This document shows, piece by piece, positions 8,389 through 20,300 of a DNA stretch of 25,504 nt. Both the position numbers and the translations under genes were made by a program. Source of the stretch: Choristocarpus tenellus KU-1152 (lineage: Eukaryota > Phaeophyceae); the NCBI GenBank assembly GCA_964200185.2, contig CAXNAD020000187.1, positions 1 to 25,504 on the forward strand. The letters are read 5' to 3'. Each line of letters begins with the position of its first letter. The stretch's first letter is position 1. The notes beneath the pieces were generated by a model, which worked only from the letters and a program-made list of their open reading frames with translations, searched no databases and was not told the origin of the DNA.

Positions 8389-11300
8389 ATGGCAAATAGA
8401 GAACAGGAACTGATGAATTTGGTATCGCGTTTGTCGCTTGTTGCCCTTCACTTCTCGATGACAGCCAAGCAACGGGAGATTCTTCTCGATTTCTATGCCT
8501 CCACGAATGGAGGTTCATGGAACAACAAAACGGGCTGGAACTCCAATGCCGATAACCTGGCAACGTGGTACGGGGTAAGAGTCGACGATCAAGGATGGGT
8601 GATTGAAATTAACCTTCGCGAGAATAACCTCAAAGGTGAGATTTGACTGTCATGTTTCACATTCCAAATTTATAAGGTACATGTCCATTTCGAGACTGCT
8701 CCTACGAGGGTTGGCTTCATACTTGCGATGTTTCTATGAAAAGGCACAATTGTGTTGACTCGCTCATTGAGCTAGTGTACAGATGTGAATAATCAAGGAG
8801 AGCCAAAGTATGTTAGAGGTTAGAGCCACGCCCATTTGGGGGCAAGAATCCAATGTTGCGATTTGGATGTAATTTTGGCTATCGTGTTTGTTGGGAAGTG
8901 TCAGTATCCTTGTTCCGGACATACCTCTTCATAACGTATGCATTTTACCTACTCTAAAACAATTTGGAGTAGGAAAGTGTCATAAAAAAACCTATGGGAA
9001 GCCAAGCCCCAAATGGATAAACAGGGCAAAACTCGTACCCTCTAAGATACTTTCAATCAGGACTTCCCACTGGACATATGTGCATGTGTGTTGACTCATT
9101 GACCAGTGTCTGTGACGCTACAACCACATAGTATTGGTCCAGGATTTTTCCTCCTTAGTGATCGTAAGAAGGGATGCCGTATGTGTACATTACGTGGCAC
9201 TTGACTTTTGTTATTTTTGAAGGTCACTGATGCAGCGTGTGCTAGCATCGCCAAACCCGTTTAGTAGGTGACAACAAATGGATTTATGAGGCGACGCGAG
9301 CCCTCTTCTTCTAAGGTTTAACCTGTGAGATATTTTTGTAGGGGAGATGGAACAAAAGCTGTATTGTAAGGTCTGTTGTAGTGGAGTAGAAAAAACTGTA
9401 CAACTAAGCAGTGTCAAATCTGAAATATCTGCACCTTTTTGTTGTTGTGATGTGTTTGGCATCTACCTCTGGAAAACGACCTTCAGGCTTTCATGTATGT
9501 TTTAGGTTTTTCGTGTTGTAAGTGGTGACTACGAAGTATCTCGACTAAAATATTCTTGAGCAGTATGTTTTGGGCAGAATGTGCACTAACGATAAATTGA
9601 TGTCCCTATTTTCATCTTGTTTATTGTTATGTGAGGTAATAATAAGTAAAATATGTTGCGTATGTACTACATATTCCATGAAAGATATTTTGGATAAATC
9701 TTTCTTTTTATGTCTTGGGGTTAGCTAAACTCTCCGAAGAAAAACCTTTTTACTCTGGAAGTTGGGTAATCACATTCTATTATTGCTCAGAGATAGCAAA
9801 GTATCATTATTATGTTTCTATTCATTAAAATGTATTAATATGAATTCCCAAAGTCCGAAGTCATAGGACAAAATAGGAAACAAGAAACATGAACATTTTT
9901 CAAATCGAAACTTGCCTGAAACAACTCCAGCCCGGGCATTCTTAGCGACCCTTGTGCACTTGCTCCTCTTTTCATAGATGGCAAACTCTCTTCTCATGCT
10001 TGTGTGCGCGGCAAAGATGACGTGTAAGACTTTTTGTTTCCCTGTTTGCCCTTTGCCAACCGCGCACCGTATTACTCTTTTTTTTTTTCACTTTCTGTTC
10101 TCTACCCCCTTCCCCCTGAGGCTACACCATACCCTGGCACTCTGTGTTGGGGCCTTCAATAATCTCTGTGATTCTAAAGGACTTGATGAGTAGAGGCACA
10201 TTGATATTTTGTCTTTTTTTATTCCCAATGACATTTACAACATTGCGCTTTTTAGCAGGTCCAGGTACCTCCCGGTGATTCATAGACATAGAGAACTGAT
10301 GCCCCTCAAGGTATCGTCCGTAGATGTGCCAAACTCAACACTCTGCACAGTTAGGGTTAGATGTGATGGACGGAGTAGTCAACCTAGCCTGTTCTAGGCG
10401 TCCTCTTGATGCATGCCTGCCGGTGTTGATAACACTATTATTATCACTACTAGTAATGCTGCTACCCCTGTCTCTACAATCGTCGCTACCTCTATCCCTC
10501 TCACTGGCATTTTCATTACTTCCAGTATCTTTGCCTTTGCTCATTGCAACCAAATTGTCTGTACTCAAAGTCTACTTACCAAGGATGAAAGTTTGTGTTC
10601 ACTGAACTTCGGGTTATCACATTTCGTACAGGAGTTGATGAGTGATGATCATAACGAGTGGATTGTGAAAGTGAGGCATTGCCACACCAAAACTACAAAT
10701 CTCCTCAGGCACCCAATAGTATAGTTACATTTATTTTTAAATTTTAATATTTTCAACAATATAACAGAAATTTGTATCATCGTAGTCCTCCACCTGAGGC
10801 GTAGGCAGTGATGTTGCTGTTCATATTATGTTTGGTGCTTATAGTAGTAGTGTAGGATACAGGATAAAAGTAGAGAAAAATAGGTGGAATGGCCATAGTG
10901 TGGTTGGACTGAGTGTAAAATATAAGGTACCTGACCAGTCATAGGTATAATGTTCAAACATAGACAAGTCCATGACTATACCTCACTGAACACGACATGG
11001 GCAGCTGGCTGGCCATATTTGACCAAGTTCAATCATGAATGAATCCATGTCCATCAGTTGTTTCGACATATGACTGCTGATTGGCCTGTGGCCGTATAGC
11101 TGACAGTGGGGATGCTAAGTTCCTGATTCGATGATAAACCAATACTGTGTTCCTCTATCAAGTTGAAACGACTTTTTGCGGCAATATCTATTTTATTTCA
11201 TTTTACAAGTTGACTTTTAAGATGTTAATGGTCAATGCTGTTAACATAGCATGAAGTGTACTGAATATGTAAATTAGTGATGAGTGTCAAGGAGAATATA

Positions 11301-14300
11301 AATACATTTTGTGTATGCTCTAAAGGTACTTCAACCATCTTTGTGAAAAGGGTATGATGATCTTGTGTATTTAAAGCACTTATTGATCTCTGATGTGAAA
11401 TCAGTTTGTAGTCACTCTTGTCTGTAAAAGGAGTGATATCAAATCATCAGTACATGACTTCTTGATTCGTACAATGTATCTGAAGAAATGTCAATTTTCC
11501 AATAGGGTGAATAATACAATTTGTAAGAGGAGTTCTGGTTAATATTTCTTGTGCAGAATATATTTTTTGACGATCTAGAATTGCTGACAGGAGAGTGTTT
11601 GATGTACTGCGCATGAGTATTGTTGTCTACCTCAAGCTGATGTTTGTACTGGACAAGAGTCTAGAAATGTTAAGTGGGGTTTTATTAATCACTACACCAT
11701 AGTTCAGCAACTATTTTGTATGTGCTAGCTCCACTATTTTTCATAACCTTGCCTATGGCGTTGTTGTACATAGGTTGAGTCAGCATGTTTAGTCAGTCTG
11801 AGCATAGAATGTACTTGATAATTTGTGATTGTAAGAACAGAAGTGTTGTGTTGATGATAATATCCTTTGTCACTCCACTTTCGTCAAAATGTTGTTTTGT
11901 GCATTGTGAAACCTGAATGGCGTTCACAACTGAACTTTGTCCCTCACAGGGACTGTCCCCGAAGCATTGGGCGACCTGCCCGCCCTGCGGCAACTAGATT
12001 TGTCCTTCAATCAGCTCAGTGGTAAGTCTGAACTTGTTGATTTCTTTCATTTTGAAGGAATCTCTTTTTTGTTGACTTTCCTGTTGAAGTACCCTAATGT
12101 TGTTGAAAATGTTGATTTTCCATCTGTACCTTAAAAATGTTTGACTGGTGCAATATAGAAATGATTCAATCCCATTTTTTTTCACTAATAGAGCTGCATC
12201 ATTCTGCTTGGTTTCATGTTGATTAGTTTCAACATCAGAAGTTTTGACAGGAGAGTGTTTGATGTACTGCACATCACACTTGTTGTCTACCTCCAGGTGA
12301 TGTTTGTATTGGACAAGAGTCTAGACATTTTGATTGGGGTTATATTACTCACAGCACCATAGTTAAGCACGTTCTTTGTTTTGTGCTAGCACTATTTTTC
12401 ACGACCTTGTGTATGGCATTGTTGTAAATAGGTTGAGCCAGCATTTTTATAGTCAGTCTGAGCATAGATGGCAATTGAGAATTTGCGATTGTAAGAACAG
12501 AAGTATTTTTTTTCTGTATTCTTTGCCACAGGATATTTGACTGTTTTTTTTGTGTACTTTTTGTTTTGAATGTATTTTGTAACTAACGTTTTTCCTCACA
12601 CGGTCTAATTATCAAATTAGCAAGCATCCTATCTTGTTCTTTGAGTTTTCTGTAGTTTGCTTAGTTATCTCTTGGAAATTTTTATGTTTGTAAGTGTTAT
12701 TTTTATTTTGTAGGCCAATTTTATATGTATATATATAGTGGTGAGTTACCTTCTTTTGTGCAGTACTTTGTCAATACGTAGAATACTTTCTTCTTATTGG
12801 TATAGTCCATTAAATATTTTTTATCTCAATGTATGGTTAACTTTCGTTATAGGATGGTGTGCTTCCTACTTGTTTGTATGTGTAGTCACTTTCTGATAGT
12901 GCCTTCATTGAACTCCCAATGTCTGTTCCTAACCCTAACCCTAACCCTAACCCTAAGCAATTCCCTCTTATTGTTTTGAATACTGTTATCCTAATGTGTA
13001 GATGTACATGTATGATACTAACGAAGAAATCTCTCAAGACCTTTTTTGTTCTCAATAAACATGATAGTGTTTCTCTTCTATCCATTTTGTTCAGGATAAT
13101 TAACTCTAGCCCCATCTTTCTGGATCCTTATGTTTGGTGTTGCCAGTGGTATGTTTGCCACATGGATACCAATTTTCCTTAGTGTCCTTTTGTGATTGTA
13201 TCAACTTGCTTCTAGTTGAAGAATAGTATTCAATTGGGAACTCTGTGGTCTGTACTATTTATAACCAGTTCCACTGTGTTCTTTTTTCCAGAAAAGCAAA
13301 TGCTGTCGCTTGTCATCCTAGGGTCCTTATCTCTTAAAAAATATGGTGTTTAATCTGCTGGTGTAATTTTCCAGGTGTGCTTGTGGAGGGTGAGACTCTT
13401 GTATTGAGAGAGGGTCCTTTTCTGCTGGTCATCCACAATGATGATGTGAAGAAGTTTCGCATAGAGTGCAGCAAGGTGTTGTCTGAATTGGAGAATCTTA
13501 CGCAAGATTGTTCCTCATCTGTTTCCGAGTCAGTGAAACAATTGGTCACTTTTGTAAAGGGGCACGTGCTGCGTACAATGGAAACGGATGAAGATGTGGG
13601 TGCTGTCCTGTCTTGGTGTAACAGTTCAAATGCAACGTATGTTTTTCTGATTTATTTGATCTTACGTATTTGTCAAACAATAGTTTGATGATACAAATTG
13701 TGATAGTGGTTGGATGAGAAAAATCATGTGAATGCTCGTAGAGATTGAAATGCTACAAGTTCATCAGTTGTGAATTGTTTGATATGGAATTTTTGTATTT
13801 GAGAATGCACAGATCGAGATATTATTTTGAGATTAAAGCATATTTGGTACATTAAATTAGGTTGCACTTACTTGCAGTTGAGGTATTTATTTTTTCTGTG
13901 GAGATTGTGTCATTGTCTGTCTTCAGTCAAGAAGTACGATTTTTGTGAGTGTGCTTTGATCTCTTTTGTAATTAGGCAAAAGTTGATATTTATACTTTAC
14001 ATGTAGTTGGACATTTTTTTAAAACCCTTGATCTGATATCATAAGTGTATCCCTAACCCTGCACATGCTCTATCTGTCCAATTTTTAATAATGCTTTGAA
14101 TTAGGGTATTGATATGTGTCTATTATGTACAACTGTTTACATTATTTTTTTATTGTGATTCAGCATCATGTAAATAGATTTTTTTATTTTGTTGTTGTGC
14201 TGACATAGTAAAAGAAAAATCAAGGGTGGGCCTCACCGAGGTTTTTTAATGCTTAGCCATGAATTTGTTCAGGGTACAATGTTATGATCCTATAAATGAA

Positions 14301-17300
14301 GCACGTCTTAAGATAGAGGTGAGGGTGAAGCTTTTGAGAATGGATCCGAAGGTTTTCCAGAGGTCACCATTTTAAATGTTTGGGTGACAAAGAAGAGGTT
14401 GTCGGCAATCACTATAATTGACTAGAGTAGTCTCCAATCAGTTGTGGTATAGAAAATTGATATGTTGGAAAAAATTCTGCAAGAATGTTGGTTACACATG
14501 TAACATGAATTTTTTACTTTGCTTGCTCTGGTGTTTTTATAGCACTTTTTGTACTGACATATTCCATTATTATTATTGTATTTGTCATGGGACATGCATT
14601 TCCTATTTTGCTTCAAATTTTACAAATTTTTGTGACAGGTTCTGCGCATATGGGGACAAGATGGGGTTTCAACTTGCCTGAATCATCGCCTGAAGATGAT
14701 GCACGAGGTCAGTTGTTCGAGTCAGTTGAATAAATGTTGGTACTGCAAAACCCTTCTGTGGTATATGGATTGAATGTATAATTTCTTATCAATAATAATG
14801 ACTAGGGTTAGATCCTGTTGATGGCCATGACAGATATATGTCCTTATTTATTCTATGCCCTGTCCCCCTATCTTAGCTTGTACTTGCTACATCTTTTGAA
14901 TATGTTTTGTTTTTGAAAGTTGTTGAAGTTTATAGGGATAGGTTAAGTGTACATATCGCAGATTGTTCCTTAGGCGGAATCCAACAAACCTGGAAGATGA
15001 CCTACAGACGTTGTGTGAAGAAATGTGTTGACATCAATGGGAGTTTTGCTAGACATCTTTTGGATAAACAAAGTAATGCAGTTCTTGTATCAAATTATGT
15101 AAAAAGTATCTTTACTAAACCTTTTGTGCATACAACCAGAAAAATAGCTTTATCATGTTTTGCCATGTCATCTATCTTCTCTTAGCTTGACTTGACCAAA
15201 CTTAATTTAACCTTGAACCCTCTGTATGTTTCTACTTTCTAATCTGTTGGAAGGGTCAAGGGTGGATACTATTGTCGGCATCGCATCAAGCGCTCTTCTT
15301 AGCGTAATTGTCGTTTATCTGATTAGTATTGCTGAGTTTTTTATCCTTGTTATGCAATTGGTATATATAGATATCTATTAGCCAAACAAGTTGATATATT
15401 TGGTATCACTATTCTAATGCCTAGACTACATTAGTAATGACAACATTTTAGCATTTTACCGTTGAGTTTGAGGTGTACACATGTCCAGCCTTTCATTTCA
15501 TTTGCTTTCATGTCAAGCACATGCCAACTATGTATTGTTCATGTCTTGTACTTCTGCCCAGTGATTTTAGTGATCCTATTGGACTATTTTTTTTGGCACA
15601 TTTTTGAACAGTATATCTTATCCTTTTGACCAGTGACGTAGACACACATGAGTGTGCATGATGGAGTAGATTTTTTCAATATTCTGGAGTGTTATGTGGG
15701 TGCCATCTAATAAGTCCTTCTTTCTCTGCAACGAATCTTATTTCTATCAATTTTAGGTGAGCCTTCTGATATGAGTTAGGGTTAGGGTTTTATGCGATCT
15801 TTTCCCTTGCGATTTAAATCAACTGTGAAGGTTATATTGTTTTTCCACCTGCTCATATTAGTGTGGTAGAAATGATGATAGGACTGCAGACTAAAGATCC
15901 ACAGTTTTTGGTATGCCCCTATCTACCAGTTGATGAATGTAGATTTGTTTTAATGTTATGTTGCAAGTAACTTGAGTTTCATTGGTTGTTGCTGTAATAT
16001 GATTTTGTTGTGATGTTTTGTTGTTAGTTGACTTGTGAGGGTGGTTTGCAATTGTGTAACAAATTTTGATTCTAGTTGTGCTTGGGGCTAGAGGTTGTAC
16101 TGCTGATATCCTTTTCCTTTCCTCTTTTTTGCTTTGATTCTTCTATTTTCCTCTGTAGTGACTTCTTAATGCTGTTGCAGGTGTTTAACTTCATTCTTGT
16201 TTGATTTTGTACTTCACTCCACGCCTACCAGATGTTGCAGCACTACCACAGGAACAGAAAATGGGGAAGATGTGAAGCATCTAAGCTGTGGCATCAGAGA
16301 CTATCGCAGGCAGAGTCTGCTGCCAGGAGCATCGTTGAGGGGTTACAGGAGGTGAGTAAAGTAATGAGTGGTGTGTGTTCCAAAGAAATTGTCTTGCTCT
16401 GGTTGATGAGATGTCAAGATAGGACCACTAGTGAACACTTTACTGATGATGGGCCCATGATAGTTCATATTTTTATATATGTTGATACACATGGCCACAG
16501 TTCTAACAAGTAATGACATGGGGGATGTATATGAATTGAGTAAGAACTCTTTACTAGTAGGATGCAAAGATGTTGGGAGTTCAAAATGGTGAAGACTGCA
16601 CACTGTACATGTTGCTGTGCCAATCACCACCCTTGTTTTTATTCGCAAGCAGGATGTCGCTGTGCCAACTCTTGACATCGATTACTGGGAAAATAACGGG
16701 GACATCATTGGTCGGGGCGGGTTTGCTAAGGTAAGGCAGGGCATGTTGAAGGCTCCCTTCCCCATGTCTATGTTTGACAAGTTTGGGCTATGCTAGTATG
16801 AGGTTTGGAAAGAGTTTGTAGCAGTTGCGTATAGCATGTATAAGTTGATGACACTATTTTTTTTTGCATATTCCAAGTGTATTCAGTGTCACAGTTACAT
16901 GATAAACCACTCATTAGTTTGCAACTCACGACTGATGATTTGACCATAAACACTTTGTCAGATGTAAGGTGATCAGTGTCTGTTTAATTTTGTGTGTATT
17001 ACTGTAGGATATCTTCCATCTTGTTCTAACAGTTTTTTTTAATACTTCAAAACAGTCTAGTTGTGTAATAGAGATGTAGGGTTAGGGTTAGGTTCAGGTG
17101 CACTACTTTTCCGAGACTGCTCCTTAGGAGATTGAATACCCGTCGTTCCAAAATATCTGTTCGCCTCATCAGGTGCATCTTGTGGACTACAAGGGTGTGA
17201 ACGCTGTTGCAAAGTTCCCTTTTGTGGGCTATTTGAGCAATGAGGAATTTGAGAAGGAACTACCGAAAATTATTCAGGAGTGCGAAACCATGAAGAAATT

Positions 17301-20300
17301 GAAGGCATCTCCTTATGTGGTTAGACTTCTTGATGTTGTACAACACGAGTCAAAGCCGGTGAGAAGTGCTTGTTAGGTGTATGTGGACTGACATTGTGGA
17401 TGCTGCTGAAGTAGCTTGACCTCTTTTTTATGATGTATACTTAATTCATAAAGTATGTTGTACACATGTATGTTTTGTTTTAGGGCTACGGTTTGATAAT
17501 GCCTTTGGCGAAGTATTAATACTCAGACTTTCTTACACATCTCTGCCTCTTGGTTGTTGATTATTGGAAATAACAGTTGATTATTGTGATGGAGTTTTTG
17601 CCAGGTGGGAACTTGCGAACTTTGCTCGATAAGGGTTTGTGGGAGCCCTGGTCTATTACAGGAGTTCAGGAGGGGTTAGTCCTGGATGTGGTTGCAGGCA
17701 TGAAACACATACACGCTAACGGGGTCAAGCATGGAGATGTCAAGTCTCCTAACATTCTCCTGGATGGGAACCGAAGGGCGAAGGTAAGCCTGAGAGCAAT
17801 GTGTATGGAAGGAAAAATTGATTGGGGTAATATATTTATTATTATTTGTTACTCCTACACATACAAATGTTACTATTTCAATTGGATAAACATCTGCAGT
17901 ACCATGAGAGGTCAGCCTGTGGCCCAGTCTGGTTACAATCTTTATGATCATGGTTTGGTTCTTCTAAAATATATGGCCCATACTGGCCTTCAACCTTGTC
18001 TTTCCTTTATAACTTCAGTACTACTACAGCTCCGGTCTGGTTATTTGAAGACATCCTATATGTGATTCCGTCAGTGGCCTGGTCTAGTTATACTCTCCGA
18101 TAGCACTGAATCGTTCAAGTTGAGGAAATTTGTTTTTCATACTTTTGTGACTCCATTAAGAATCGAACATACACTCTTTGGTGAACATTAGAATTGAAGA
18201 GTCCCTTTCCAATATAGCATAGTCAAGTGTTTGTATAATCTAACAAATGTACTTTTTTTAATGATTATTATCGAGTTGTGAACATTCAATACCCTCTGAC
18301 CATGTTAAAAGAAAAAGTTTACCAGGCCAGACTGTAGTCATGTGTAGTCTCAATCTAAATATCATCGACTTTGCGCTATTGAGACATTTGGCATAGGTCG
18401 TACACTAGTCTGATCTGGTTGTTCTTTCTCCTTGGACTGACTCCTTAGAAACTCAGTTTACCTGGGTAGCCCCTGTGCCCATTCCTTTTGTGTGTACTAA
18501 GTGAGGTGGAAAGTCCTGGATGAGTCAAGGTTGGATACAGGTTGGAAGATCCACTCTATATTCGTTGTGTCTATACTTGAGAATATGAGTGATGAATATC
18601 AATTTTAATGAAAATATATTTTTTCCTGTTCTTGTGCTTCGGTAGTTCAAACCCTAACCCTAAAACAACCACATATGTAGGGTGGCATTACAGACTTTGT
18701 GAACCACTACTGAAATGCAGTTTTTCGAAAACATACGCCCAATCCCAACACTACCCATAACCATACACCAAAGTGTGTATGAAAAATATCCCTATCTACT
18801 TGAGGAAACAATCTGTAGCAGTATAGTGTTCACTGGGGAACTAACACCTCTCAAGGATATACCACGTTTCACTTTTTCGCACACATTTTTTGAAAACCTA
18901 GCCCTAACCCTAACCCTGACCTGTGTGTGAAGAATAACGGTAAGCTTTATTTGAAGGAGTGAACCAAATTTGACAGGGGTGTTTTCCCAAAGACGGGGTT
19001 CTCCACTATGCACTTCAACATGTAGTCGTTTTGTGGTGGATGCCTGTTGTATCCAGTTAATGTAGACAGAGGCGAAGTTGGAACTGATGCGAAGAGTTTG
19101 GACTAGACCCTAACCCTAACCCTGCAAGAGGATCTGTATGAAAATGAAAAAAACTGATATGAAAACATATTTTCCTTTTAAATACATAACCTTAGAATGT
19201 TACCTTTCTAGGAGCTTTCATTTGTTCAAAAAAAAAATCCATACTCTCATTTTCTCTTCCACATGGATATTTTTGAGTGGAATACCTCTATTCCTTTTTT
19301 GATAACGCAAATCAAAGATAAGTTGGAGCATTGATACTCCCTCTGTTCCTAAGTTTGCAACATTAAGAGTTTTTACCTCTAGCTTTGGCTGTTTCTTCAC
19401 GAATATGAAGTCTTCTCTACAAGTGGTGTGGCTCAAGATTAAGGTCTGGTTTTCAGTGGCTGCACTGCGCCCTGCAGTGGGTACAATGCCCCCCCTTTGT
19501 CACGCAACATCTCTGCACCTCCCTCGCCAAGAGCCTTACGAATCTCGTTTAGCCTCCAGACCATCTGTGATGCAAGTTCAGTAGCAGCAGGGAATTGCAT
19601 CAATCACAGAAGCGGCCTCAACAGTATTCATATCAGCAAAACATGGTTACACCTTATCTGCAACAGATAACGTGTCCAAATGTTCCCCAGGGATGAAGGG
19701 TGGGCTCCACCAATGTACAGGACGATGAGGCGTTTGGCGCACAGATCCTTCCCGTGATACAACGGCAAATCGTAATATGGCGTGTTTGTGTCATCCAGCG
19801 GGCGCACAGAATTTCACCCAGCCACGAGAGGGGGCAGTAGTACGACTTCAATGTGAACATAAATAATGTGAACATCGATGCGGAGTGGTAATGGGAGTGG
19901 TAAGTGAAGACTTTTCTCCCTGTATTGAAGAACCAACGTTGTGGTTGTAGGGTGAGGAGGTGGCTGTGCAGCAGGATGGAGCAACCCTAACCCTATGTGA
20001 AAAGACGCACCGTGGAAGCTCAACAAAGTCGGGAGAGAGGGGGGTTTGAACGTGAAGCTGGTGATACAGCCTGCGCGGTCATTTGATTTCAATATCAACA
20101 ATTTAGGTTTCTGAAGAGTAGAGTTTGGAGGGAGTGTTATGGTGCGATAAATGACCTTGTGAAGGAGGTAAAGAGTAAAGAGCATCTACATACAAGTACA
20201 ACGCAGCTACTTTGGAGAGGATGTGGCAGAACCTCTTGAAGCGTAACAATCTAGTTTTGAAGGCGCTAGGGGGTATTTATTTCGAACAGCCAGCATGAGG

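Larger units (their letters stand above)
8636..11949 (+). other. 3.3-kb first intron of the LRR-kinase gene
   Basis: It runs from a GTGAGA donor to the CTCACAG acceptor, both phase 1. It contains the first copy of a dispersed repeat (8800-9055), a TTAGGG-type motif at 10351-10360 and the first copy of a duplicated intron segment (11585-11873). No additional 72-base LRR exon could be found between the N-cap exon and the LRR exon. The open frames near 10320-10720 overlap on both strands and have low-complexity composition; I do not call them genes. Confidence 0.55.
12022..13374 (+). other. Intron between the LRR exon and the linker exon
   Basis: It runs from GTAAGT to TTTTCCAG, both phase 1. 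Besides the duplicated segment (12245-12530) it contains the longest telomere-like run of the window (12928-12956). The open frames on both strands here are AT-rich and show no family resemblance. Confidence 0.55.

Noticed and set aside
10335-10724. Overlapping open frames on both strands, one Ser/Asp-rich and one Thr/Ile-rich
   Set aside because: Both follow from a low-complexity CTAT/ACT-rich stretch inside an intron. Neither has a motif or exon-like boundary.
14907-15185. 92-codon plus-strand frame in intron 5
   Set aside because: It has no recognisable domain, its frame and phase do not fit the flanking exons, and a competing frame overlaps it.
8686-17130. Shared short string CGAGACTGCTCCT near 8692 and 17112
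   Set aside because: The match is about 14 bases with weak flanking similarity, too little to call a repeat family.
19814-20185. 123-codon minus-strand frame
   Set aside because: Most of it is antisense to the transposase remnant, whose plus-strand readings match a known family.
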